Origin: Myxococcales bacterium
GTDB lineage: Bacteria; Myxococcota_A; Polyangia; Fen-1088
Assembly: GCA_003142855.1 (NCBI GenBank)
Contig: PLNW01000155.1
Span: forward strand, 57,553-121,552
Reading direction: 5' to 3'
Length of the DNA: 64,000 nucleotides
The translations under genes were made by a program, and so were the position numbers. Positions 32,178 through 40,056 of this stretch are shown here, in pieces (the stretch's first letter is position 1; each line of letters starts with the position of its first letter). Under the pieces are notes generated by a model. It was not told where the DNA came from, did no database searches, and saw only the letters and a list, made by a program, of their open reading frames with translations.

Positions 32178-33572
32178 CTAGAAAATATACGACGAGGCGA
32201 GGAAAATATAGGCGAACCGGTTGGTCATGTTGGTCGCGTGCTGCACCGAAAAAGTCTCGGCGACGTCTGTCCTAGTTGTCCGGCCCGAGCCGTATGAGAT
32301 GATCGTGCCGACGTCGGTGGCGGTGTGCTCCGTCCGGTAGCCGATCGAGAGGCTGCCGCCATAGCGATTCACGTGTGTGTAGTTCGCCGTGTTGGGATTG
32401 TTGCCGAAGTCGTCATGGGGGAAGGGCGATGCCGCGAAATCGGTGAAGAAGCCGGCGCGAACCGGGAACCTGCCGCGCACAACATACTCGGCGCCGACCG
32501 ATCCGTTGACGACCAGATTGCGCTTGATGTGCTCGGCTAGGCCTTCACTCGCCCGGTCGACGTCGTCGTGCACATCGAGCGGAAGCAGAAACATCGCATC
32601 AGCGGCGAATGTCCAGGGACCAGTGACCCACGCAGCGCCCAGCTGGATGCGCCATGGCAGCGTGGGCGATGCGTGCAAGCCGCCCTGGCTGATGACCCCT
32701 CCGTCGGGCGCCGCGCCGACGTCTTCAGCGGCGACGACGACGCGGCTGAAGACGCGCCGGTCCTGGTAGATCCCCGCTTCCTGCGTAAACACGGAGAGCC
32801 CCAGCTTCAGGTGGTCGCTCACGTCGTAGCGTGCGCCGAAGGCGCCGACCAGACCCACAACGGTCTGGTCGGTGCGTTGGCTAATGATGCCAAAGTCGCT
32901 GGGGTAGGCCGAATTCATGACGTTGTAGTCTACCGACGCCGTGGAGGTGCCGATGAGGACGTAGCCGCTCACCCCGAGGCCGAGGCGCCCAAACCGCCGG
33001 GCATAGGTCATGCCAGCCCAAATGGTCTGCTCGCTCATGGTGCGGAACTCGGTTTGCTGGCTGACGACGCCGTGGAGTTCCACGTTGGCGGTCTGCCGGT
33101 CATCGATGACCAGGGATTCGGGCACGAAGACGCTCACCGCCAAGGCGTTAACCGGCGCCCCGTCAGGTTCAGCGCGCGGCCCCCACTTGAAGACTGCGGA
33201 GGTCGACACCGGGAAGGTGTTGATGTCACTGAACGTGAAGTCGTGGCCTGTGCTGAGACCGTCCTTTTGGGTTCCGCTCACGAGGCCGTAGACCGACGCC
33301 GACAACGACAGAGACGAGGCCAGCGCAAACGCGATGCCCCCGGGGTTGTAATACGGGCCAGCGCCGTCGTCGGCGAGTGCAGTGGCCGCTCCGCCCATGC
33401 CGGCAGCCCTCGCCCCCACGAGGTAGGGTCGAATGTTGGCAGAATCCGCGCGCGCAGGGACGCTGCCCAAGAGAACCCCGCAGGCGGCGATGATGGCGAC
33501 GCTGACTCCGCCATTCCACGCACCTGACCTGCGCGAAAAAATCCAGCGATCTCCCATCGTGGCGCGTACCAT
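32178..33572 (-). CDS. FadL/OmpP1-like outer-membrane protein, copy 2
   Basis: 464 aa, ATG 33572. Same layout as copy 1: signal peptide, AAGMGGAATALADDGAGPYY, then barrel to the terminal strand SSYIF. Relative to copy 1 there is an eight-residue insertion near VELHGVVSQQTEFRTM and clustered substitutions in loops, while strands are conserved. Its stop codon lies 6 bp from the truncated SDR gene. Both copies remain open, implying selection after duplication. Confidence 0.87.
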   Translation of the reverse strand: MVRATMGDRWIFSRRSGAWNGGVSVAIIAACGVLLGSVPARADSANIRPYLVGARAAGMGGAATALADDGAGPYYNPGGIAFALASSLSLSASVYGLVSGTQKDGLSTGHDFTFSDINTFPVSTSAVFKWGPRAEPDGAPVNALAVSVFVPESLVIDDRQTANVELHGVVSQQTEFRTMSEQTIWAGMTYARRFGRLGLGVSGYVLIGTSTASVDYNVMNSAYPSDFGIISQRTDQTVVGLVGAFGARYDVSDHLKLGLSVFTQEAGIYQDRRVFSRVVVAAEDVGAAPDGGVISQGGLHASPTLPWRIQLGAAWVTGPWTFAADAMFLLPLDVHDDVDRASEGLAEHIKRNLVVNGSVGAEYVVRGRFPVRAGFFTDFAASPFPHDDFGNNPNTANYTHVNRYGGSLSIGYRTEHTATDVGTIISYGSGRTTRTDVAETFSVQHATNMTNRFAYIFLASSYIF

Positions 33573-33611
33573 CGCGCAAACAGTGACTCACGTCAACTCT
33601 GCCAGTGGTCT
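32178..33611 (-). repeat. ~1.4-kb direct repeat, copy 2 (with 28963-30374)
   Basis: Second copy of the FadL-like repeat. The upstream flank adds a short internal repeat (ccagtggtctg twice) before the APC permease remnant. The 1.8 kb between the copies holds the DUF1566 pair. Confidence 0.9.
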
Positions 33612-33700
33612 GTGTCAGTGGTCTGGATCTTCTACCTGGCGGGCGCGCTCGGCCTCTTCATCCTGCGCGTGCGCGACCCCGATACACCGCGGCCCTGCAA
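33612..33700 (+). pseudogene. APC amino-acid permease 3' remnant, copy 2
   Basis: VVWIFYLAGALGLFILRVRD followed by PDTPRP is the characteristic penultimate segment of APC permeases. No upstream portion remains and the frame then runs into unrelated DNA. It is antisense to the tail of the GH30 gene. Confidence 0.65.
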
Positions 33701-35284
33701 ATTCCGCCGACGCCGCAAAAGGGCGAGCGCTACGAGACCAGCGAATGCGAAAATGGCTCTGCTGTCCGAGCTAGAAGTACCGCCATTCGCATTGTACGAG
33801 CAGCCAGAGGACCCGGCCGACGGCACCTGCGATTCGAGATAATTGCCGCTGACGAGGGTCGTGATCGAACTCGGAGGCAGCGTGATGCTGCCCGCAGTGA
33901 CGGTGCCCAGATCGACCGCATTCTCGCTTGCCGAAGTGCGAATCGCCTTGTACGACGACGGCAAATTGCTGCCTGCCAGGGTCAGCGGCGTCGCGGCGGT
34001 CCCCGTGTTGATGGCGACAATGGTGAAAGCCCCCATTTGCGTGTTGTCAAAGGCCACGGCCAGGACGTTGGCGTCGCTGCTCTTGGCATCCACCATCTGC
34101 GCGCCCGGGCGGATGTAACGATAATATTGCTTCGAAACATAGTAGTTCTTCCCGGGGTTGTCGGGACCTGCCATGAGATCACTTTCATTCAAATCCGCGG
34201 GCGTGGTGCCGCCGCTTCCCTGCGAGTAGAGCCACGCCGTCATGTGCCCGTAGTACAAGCCCGCGTAGATCGCCTGCGCAAGATCGAAGGCTCCGGAGCA
34301 AGTGCTGATCGCATTCGACGTGCAGGGGCCGCCGGTCCAGGTGTGATTGTAGCCTGATGTTTCGGTCACCCAGAGCGACTTGTTGGTGGATGCCGTCGCG
34401 GCCCGATACGAAGTCGAGTACGCTGCGAGGTTGCTCGTGGTCATCGGCGTGAAGCCGTCCACGTAGCCATGCACGGCGAACTTGTCGATCGCCGAGAGTG
34501 CCCCCGAATTGTTCATAATCGCCGCGGTATAGGAGGAGTCCGGATCGAAGTCGGTGCCACTGCTGCCCGCGTCGCACTCCATACCGAGCATGTTCTCCGG
34601 GCCAAAGAGCCTCGCGCTCGGGAACGACGCCTTGACAATCGGCCCGACCTCGGAGAGGTGCTGCGCGTACTGCTCTGGCCCGTAGAAACAGGAATTCCCC
34701 TGCCAAAGCATCGGCTCGTTCTGCATGCTAAGGCCGTACACATCGACGCCGATGTCCTTGTACATCTGCAAACCGGCGACCAGCCAGCCCGCGAAGGAAT
34801 TGACCATCGTGGGATCGAGGATGTTGCCGCCCGTGGTGTCAGTCGGTCGTATCAACGGCGTATAGCAGGTGCCCCAGTCCGGCAGGCCGTTGGTGGCGAC
34901 AACGCACTTGTAGTCGGCCGGCGGCGACCAAACACCGAGCAACGTCTTGAGCGGCACCTTGCTCGCATTGGCAGCGGCGTAGAGCGACTGCACCACGGGT
35001 TTTTGCACGTTCCACTGCGTGTCCTGAGGCGCGTCCGCCGTCGCGGTCGGGTAGTACTGGTTGCGCCACATGGTGATGCCCAAGTCGTCAATCACCATTT
35101 GGCTCCACGTCGTATTGAGCACCGTGGCCTGGTTCCGCCACGCGTCGGCCGCTCCGAAGAATCCGAAACCTTCGATGCTCTGATACTTCGTGGCGCGATC
35201 GATGGTGACATCCGCCGATGCAATCGGAGCGCTCAAACAGAGGACGAGGCCCGTCGCGACACCGAGATGGTATACCTTCTTCAT
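33632..35284 (-). CDS. GH30-family glycoside hydrolase with MYXO-CTERM-like tail
   Basis: 550 aa from ATG 35284. Signal peptide (GVATGLVLCLSAPIASA); TIM-barrel with ATKYQSIEGFGFFGAADAWR, catalytic acid in GLSMQNEPMLWQG (N-E-P) and nucleophile in SLWVTETSGYNH; then the GH30 beta-domain (YYRYIRPGAQMVDAKS). C-terminal SSGCSYNA..., helix IFAFAGLVALALL and RRRR form a sorting tail for myxosortase-type anchoring. The last ~20 residues after RRRR are antisense to an APC permease remnant, so the native stop was probably lost. Likely a xylanase or glucanase. Confidence 0.9.
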   Translation of the reverse strand: MKKVYHLGVATGLVLCLSAPIASADVTIDRATKYQSIEGFGFFGAADAWRNQATVLNTTWSQMVIDDLGITMWRNQYYPTATADAPQDTQWNVQKPVVQSLYAAANASKVPLKTLLGVWSPPADYKCVVATNGLPDWGTCYTPLIRPTDTTGGNILDPTMVNSFAGWLVAGLQMYKDIGVDVYGLSMQNEPMLWQGNSCFYGPEQYAQHLSEVGPIVKASFPSARLFGPENMLGMECDAGSSGTDFDPDSSYTAAIMNNSGALSAIDKFAVHGYVDGFTPMTTSNLAAYSTSYRAATASTNKSLWVTETSGYNHTWTGGPCTSNAISTCSGAFDLAQAIYAGLYYGHMTAWLYSQGSGGTTPADLNESDLMAGPDNPGKNYYVSKQYYRYIRPGAQMVDAKSSDANVLAVAFDNTQMGAFTIVAINTGTAATPLTLAGSNLPSSYKAIRTSASENAVDLGTVTAGSITLPPSSITTLVSGNYLESQVPSAGSSGCSYNANGGTSSSDSRAIFAFAGLVALALLRRRRNLQGRGVSGSRTRRMKRPSAPAR

Positions 35285-35425
35285 GGGGCTTCCTTTCGCA
35301 ATCGAGTCCACCAAAGCCCAGCGCCATGGTGAAGGGATTCAAAGACGAGATGCGTTCGGATTGAATCTCCTAGTGTACTCCGAACCACTGGTACGTGATC
35401 AGGGTTTGCAGGTAGGAGCCCACCC

Positions 35426-36334
35426 ATGAAGATCGTCGACCCTCGCACCGTCCACGTCCTCAAGAACCCAGTCGCCTTCGCGCTCCAGGTTCTGAAAGCC
35501 TTCCAGGCAAACCAGGGCCTGCTCCTCGCCGGTGCAGTCGCGTACTACGCGCTCCTCTCCATCTCGCCGCTACTCATCCTCATGGTTATCGCGCTGTCGC
35601 GAGTGATCGACCAGGACGTGCTCTTGGCAACGTTGCGCCAGGCACTGGAATACGTGGTCCCGGGCGAAGGCAAGGCGGTGGTGACGGAGCTGCGGAGGTT
35701 CCTCCAGCACCGCGAGGTGATCGGCTGGGTGCTGCTCATCACGATGCTGTTCTTCAGCTCGCTTGGCTTCAAGGTGCTGGAGAGCGCGATTTCGGTGATT
35801 TTCCTGCACCGCGTGGCCAAGCGCAGGCGGCACTTCCTGGTTTCCCTGCTGCTGCTGCCCTTCGGCTACATCGTTTTCATCGGCGCGGCGCTGTTCGTGG
35901 GCACGTTCGTGATCGCCGACCTGGTGACGATAGGCGGCGCGAATCTCGCCATCCTGGGGCATAGCTGGTCGCTGAGCGGCGTCTCGCGCTTGCTGATCTA
36001 CGTCGGCGGCGTGACCGTGGAAATTCTGCTCATCTCAGCGGTCTACTACTTCATGCCGACAGGCAGGCTGTCGGCGCAGCACGCGCTGATCGGTGGCGCC
36101 ACGGCGGGCCTGCTTTGGGAATTCATCCGCCATGGGCTGCGCTGGTATTTCGGCACGCTGTCACAGGTGAGTGTGGTGTACGGCTCGCTCGCCACGGGCA
36201 TCATCGTGCTGCTCAGCCTGGAAGTGGCCGCCACGCTGCTGTTGTTTGGCGCGCAGGTGATTGCGGAATACGAAAGGATCGAGACGGGAGAAGCGGAGAA
36301 GCCGCGGGGGCCGATGTTCACTGAAGGCGTCTGA
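35426..36334 (+). CDS. YihY/BrkB-family inner-membrane protein (second copy in window)
   Basis: 302 aa, six predicted helices. Signatures LLLAGAVAYYALLSISPLLI, SLGFKVLESAISVIF and VVYGSLATGIIVLLSLEVAA. Only distantly similar to the protein at 21954. Its stop codon lies inside the terminal repeat of the MITE-like element that follows, so the element may have replaced the original 3' end. Confidence 0.87.
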   Translation: MKIVDPRTVHVLKNPVAFALQVLKAFQANQGLLLAGAVAYYALLSISPLLILMVIALSRVIDQDVLLATLRQALEYVVPGEGKAVVTELRRFLQHREVIGWVLLITMLFFSSLGFKVLESAISVIFLHRVAKRRRHFLVSLLLLPFGYIVFIGAALFVGTFVIADLVTIGGANLAILGHSWSLSGVSRLLIYVGGVTVEILLISAVYYFMPTGRLSAQHALIGGATAGLLWEFIRHGLRWYFGTLSQVSVVYGSLATGIIVLLSLEVAATLLLFGAQVIAEYERIETGEAEKPRGPMFTEGV

Positions 36335-36663
36335 GAGGGCGTCTGAAAAGGCTCAGAGCATGTCCGGATTGGCCGCGTGATGTGTCAAGCAAATGATCGT
36401 GGGGGGCAACGGCGACGGACAAGGACTGGAAAGGGAAGGCATGGGCAACAGCGACGACCGGAGAATTGCAACCTCACCCCCAGCCCCTCTCCGGCACGGA
36501 GAGGGGAGTCGGAAGATGCGGGTCGGCGATTGATGTTCCCGGCTCCCCTCTCCTTTCCAGGAGAGGGGCTGGGGGTGAGGATATCTACACAATCGTCGGG
36601 TGCTGGATGCGGCCGGTTTCGCGCCGGGTAAACGCCCAAGACAGCTTTTCAGACGCCCTCTGA
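36332..36663. mobile_element. MITE-like element with terminal and internal inverted repeats
   Basis: ~330 bp bounded by ~19-bp inverted repeats: agagggcgtctgaaaag at the left end (36334-36350) and cttttcagacgccctctga at 36645-36663. Inside is a second large inverted repeat: cctcacccccagcccctctc near 36472 pairs with gagaggggctgggggtgagg near 36561. No coding capacity. It overlaps the stop of the BrkB gene. Confidence 0.65.
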
Positions 36664-36720
36664 ATCAGCCGGGCTGCGGCCGCCCGTCGTCCTCGCCTTC
36701 CTGCATTCACGCCGCGCCCG

Positions 36721-37290
36721 CTACCACGGACGCCGCGAACGGCGGGGCGCCGGAATTTTCGCGGCCGCGAGATTGGGCAGCACCCCGGTGGCCAGGAACC
36801 CGTCGATATGCGCGAGCAGCCGGACAGTATCGGCCGCGGTCATCCAGGGAGTGGCCAGATGGTCGACGACGTCCTCGCCGGTCATGCCCAGCCGGCGTCC
36901 TTCCTCGATGGCTACCGCGTAGCCTTCGATCTCGGTGGGTCGATCCACGTACGCGAATCTCTCGTCCCACAGATCCAACCCCTCGTCGAGCTGGCGCAGA
37001 TGCGTGAGTTCGTGCAGAAGATCGAGATAGAGATCGCGATCCGAGCCGCTGCGAAAGTACCACTCCGACAGCACGATGCAGGGCCCGTCGACGTCGACGA
37101 AGGCGTAGCCTTGATCGCCGCGGATTTGCACACGCGCCCGTTCCAGCAGGCGATCGCGCGCGGCCGGAAGCGCGGCGATGCGCGCCAAGGCTGGACTGGA
37201 CCTCACCGCCGGCAGAACCTTGAGATAGGGATGCTCTCCGGTCGCTAGCGACCGGTCCACCTGCGGCCATGCTGGCAAATCTTTTGGCAT
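36721..37290 (-). CDS. HExxH putative metallopeptidase
   Basis: 189 aa from ATG 37290. Motif LLHELTHLRQLDEG gives a zinc-binding His-Glu-x-x-His, with a candidate third ligand Glu in EIEGYAVAIEEGRR. No signal peptide. Resembles small cytoplasmic metallopeptidase-like domains of the ImmA/IrrE size class, but not assignable to one. Divergent from the GNAT gene, 61 bp apart. Confidence 0.65.
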   Translation of the reverse strand: MPKDLPAWPQVDRSLATGEHPYLKVLPAVRSSPALARIAALPAARDRLLERARVQIRGDQGYAFVDVDGPCIVLSEWYFRSGSDRDLYLDLLHELTHLRQLDEGLDLWDERFAYVDRPTEIEGYAVAIEEGRRLGMTGEDVVDHLATPWMTAADTVRLLAHIDGFLATGVLPNLAAAKIPAPRRSRRPW

Positions 37291-37351
37291 CGGCTTGTCG
37301 GGATTGCAGTCAATGGTACAAACAAGGCAATCGAGAAGGAACCAGTATTCG

Positions 37352-37771
37352 ATGCTCGACATCGTCTATGAAAACGTCACCAGCGCCCCGAGCGAGACCA
37401 TCGTGGACCTCTATCGCGCCGGCGGCTGGTGGCAAGAAGAACCCGCTTGGCGTGCGGCGATTCCGCAGATGATACGCGGCAGTCTCTGTTTTCTCCTGGC
37501 GCGCGAGCCCGGGGGCCGCGTCGTGGGCATGGGGCGCGTGATTTCGGACGGCGCCAGCGACGGGTACATCCAGGACGTGGTCGTGCTCCCGGAATTCCGC
37601 GGACGCGGCATCGGCCGCACGATCATCCGACGCCTGACCGATCGCTGCGTGGCCGCGGGCCTGACCTGGATTGGCCTGGTGGCCGAGCCGGGCACGCAGA
37701 AGTTCTACCAGGCCCTGGGATACCAGCCCCTCACTGGCTTTCAACCCATGCTCTACCAGGTGCGTTCCTGA
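37352..37771 (+). CDS. GNAT-family N-acetyltransferase
   Basis: 139 aa from ATG 37352 (ribosome site agaaggaacc). Acetyl-CoA motif A: IQDVVVLPEFRGRGIGRTII (R-G-x-G-x-G). End of fold: VAEPGTQKFYQALGYQPL. Substrate unknown. Followed 2 bp later by a DUF2156 protein with a GTG start, so the two are co-translated. Confidence 0.88.
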   Translation: MLDIVYENVTSAPSETIVDLYRAGGWWQEEPAWRAAIPQMIRGSLCFLLAREPGGRVVGMGRVISDGASDGYIQDVVVLPEFRGRGIGRTIIRRLTDRCVAAGLTWIGLVAEPGTQKFYQALGYQPLTGFQPMLYQVRS

Positions 37772-37773
37772 CC

Positions 37774-38676
37774 GTGACGGCTTTTCTGGGGTTCCCCTTC
37801 GCGCCCATCGAGATCGAGCGCCGCGCGCTCGTGACCGACTTTCTTGCCCGCCACCCGCAACCCCTGTCTGACTACAGTTCGGCTTCGCTGGGCGTCTGGT
37901 CGCCGGTTTTCCATTACCACTACGCCCTCGCCGAACCGGATACGCTCTTGCTCTACGCTCGGGTCGACCCCGATCCCCAGCCCAGGCTACTGCAACCATT
38001 GGGACAGGTTTCCGAGACCTTGCAGGAAACCCTACTCGCCCGCGCCCTCAAATTGCCCACACCGCTGGTCATCGAATCGGTCAGCGCCGAGTTCTTGGCG
38101 CGACATCCGGCTTTTGCCGCGCACTTCCACGTGGTCGCGAATCGCGACAGTGCCAACTACGTGTACCGCACCGAAGACCTGGCGGCGTTGGCCGGCAGTC
38201 GCTACGCCAAGAAGCGCAACCTGGTCCAGCAGGCCACGCGGATCTACGCCTGGCGGATCGAGCCGCTCGGCCCGCAGCACAGCAAGGAATGTCTCGAAGT
38301 CGGCGACGACATCGCAGCCAAACGCACGACGCTTACCCTGCAGCAGGAAAGCCAGGCGCTCACGACCGCGATTCGCGACTTCGCTGCGCTAGGGCTTCGG
38401 GGACTGCTCCTGCGCATTGACGATCGGCCGGCCGCCTTCTCTATTTACGACCGTCTCAACCCGACCACCGCGTTGGTCCTGTTCGAACGCGCGCTCCGCG
38501 ACAAGAAGGGGCTGTATCAGGTGATCAACCAGGAAACCGCCCGCGCCATCGCGGCCCAGGGGCTGACCTTCATCAACCGCGAAGAGGATCTCGGGGACCC
38601 GGGCTTGCGCCGGGCCAAGCTCTCGTATCACCCGGTCCGGCTGGAAGCCAAGCACACGTTGACCTTGCGCCGCTGA
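37774..38676 (+). CDS. DUF2156 (PG-lysyltransferase C-terminal-like) protein
   Basis: 300 aa from GTG 37774. Two tandem GNAT-like halves: SDYSSASLGVWSPVFHYHYA, NRDSANYVYRTEDLAALAGS and RYAKKRNLVQQ are the DUF2156 signature; C-terminal INQETARAIAAQGLTFINRE followed by EDLGDPGLR closes the fold. The family is homologous to the catalytic domain of MprF, which transfers amino acids to lipids, but soluble versions have no proven substrate. Confidence 0.87.
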   Translation: MTAFLGFPFAPIEIERRALVTDFLARHPQPLSDYSSASLGVWSPVFHYHYALAEPDTLLLYARVDPDPQPRLLQPLGQVSETLQETLLARALKLPTPLVIESVSAEFLARHPAFAAHFHVVANRDSANYVYRTEDLAALAGSRYAKKRNLVQQATRIYAWRIEPLGPQHSKECLEVGDDIAAKRTTLTLQQESQALTTAIRDFAALGLRGLLLRIDDRPAAFSIYDRLNPTTALVLFERALRDKKGLYQVINQETARAIAAQGLTFINREEDLGDPGLRRAKLSYHPVRLEAKHTLTLRR

Positions 38677-38772
38677 AGCAAGAGGCCTCCGGATCCAGCG
38701 TGCAGCTGACTCGTCCCTGTCATTGATATATTCTTCCCGATCCGTATCATCCGTGTCGAGGAGGAGGCCGCC

Positions 38773-39618
38773 ATGAGTCCCATCGAGTCAAAGACAACCC
38801 GCAGGAAGATCGTCGAGTTCATCCCGTACAAGACCATGGCCCTGGATCTGGAGGCCATTCTTGCGAGCCTGACCCGGATCTACGTGAGCCGTAACGATCT
38901 TGACATGGTTGAACTCATAACCTCATGCCAGCCGGAGCTCTTCCCCGTCGGCAGCTTCGATGCCGAGGCCGAGCGCTACGAATACGTATTGAAACTCGCA
39001 GTTCCCGTCAAGTTTCACAACCACCTTCGCGACAACATCGACAAGATCCAAGCGCAATTGCTAGCCGACATCGCCACGGTCACGGCTCCCTACTCTCACG
39101 AATCCATATCCGCGGTTTTCGTCGCACTGAAGATCGAGCAAGACCTGGCATGGCGCGACGCCGCCATGGACTTGATCGTGGAAGGCCGCGGCCGGGATAC
39201 GAAAAAGGAAAATGACATTCTAATCATGCATGCTCCTGCTGACGAAAACGGCATTGTGGGCGAAATGAAGGCGGCATTGGGCAAGAAGAATGTGAGAGTC
39301 GCAACGCATTCAATCGTATCGGTCAAGGACAAGGACATTCACCGCGCGCTTGCCGAATACGACAAGCGCTCTCACTTCGGTGTGTTCGTGGTTTCGCAAG
39401 CCGCAACAAGACTGCCGTTCCAGCAGGATACACTGGGCAGAATCGTCGGATACCTGACGAACCCCGCAAAAAACTTCTGCCAGATCTGGAACAAGATCGA
39501 ACGAACGGACGTCGCGAACTTCAGCCCCGCGCTTGCCAGAAGCCTGGCCTTGTCGACAGGAAGGATGACAGTGGACCAAGTGTGCGGGTTTCTCATGAAG
39601 TACGCGAATCTCGGGTAG
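38773..39618 (+). CDS. TIR-like domain protein with N-terminal helical domain
   Basis: 281 aa. Residues ~1-150 are an unassigned mostly helical domain. Residues ~155-275 align with the bacterial TIR family by pattern: DILIMHAPADENGIVGEMKA corresponds to D-x-FISHASEDK, and RSHFGVFVVSQAATRLPFQQ to S-x-YGVVVLSPxFL-x-K-x-WPQ, with ICQIW/FSPALA-type ending (NFCQIWNKIERTDVANFSPA). The Glu expected after WPQ is Asp or shifted (QQDTLGRIV). Single gene, no partner. TIR effectors of this kind often act in anti-phage defence. Confidence 0.6.
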   Translation: MSPIESKTTRRKIVEFIPYKTMALDLEAILASLTRIYVSRNDLDMVELITSCQPELFPVGSFDAEAERYEYVLKLAVPVKFHNHLRDNIDKIQAQLLADIATVTAPYSHESISAVFVALKIEQDLAWRDAAMDLIVEGRGRDTKKENDILIMHAPADENGIVGEMKAALGKKNVRVATHSIVSVKDKDIHRALAEYDKRSHFGVFVVSQAATRLPFQQDTLGRIVGYLTNPAKNFCQIWNKIERTDVANFSPALARSLALSTGRMTVDQVCGFLMKYANLG

Positions 39619-39651
39619 CCAACGGCAACCGCCATAATCTAGCTTCTTCAA

Positions 39652-39909
39652 TCACGACGACCGACGCTGACGCTTGCCACGGCGCCGAAGCTGCCTGGCC
39701 AAACCGAGCACCAACATCGCGCCCCAAGGGACGGCGCCGCGGTCGACGCCAGTTCCCATATCAGCGAGATGACAACTGCACCCTGATTTTCCCGTGGCGA
39801 TTGGCGTCTGGATGAACCCGCTCTGGATGGGGCTGGCGTTGCCGCTGTTGTCCACCGCAGCGACACCCACTGTGTACAGAATCCCGTTCTGCAGAGACGT
39901 CGACTTCAT
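39652..39909 (-). pseudogene. orphan fibronectin/MYXO-CTERM C-terminal fragment
   Basis: 85 codons: TSLQNGILYTVGVAAVDNSG is a fibronectin-III-like last strand, followed by SGCSCHLADMG, a hydrophobic helix (WGAMLVLGLA) and RRRGKRQRRS, a canonical MYXO-CTERM tail. No signal peptide and no upstream domain remain, so this is the 3' stub of a larger surface protein. Confidence 0.7.
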
Positions 39910-40056
39910 TGTTCCTCCATGCCTGTCTTGGCCTGTCTCGGCTACGAGGGGCAGTCTACTCCATCGCGTCCCAGGTAAAAAATCGCCGTGAGCGGGCACC
40001 AAATATCACGTCGAGACACGTTCGCGTCTCGGCGTAGAATCAAGCTTAGGAGTTTC

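Noticed and set aside
37429..37773. 5' extension of the DUF2156 frame through the GNAT gene
   Set aside because: The extension is out of frame with and overlaps a clear GNAT gene; GTG 37774 gives a normal-length DUF2156 protein.
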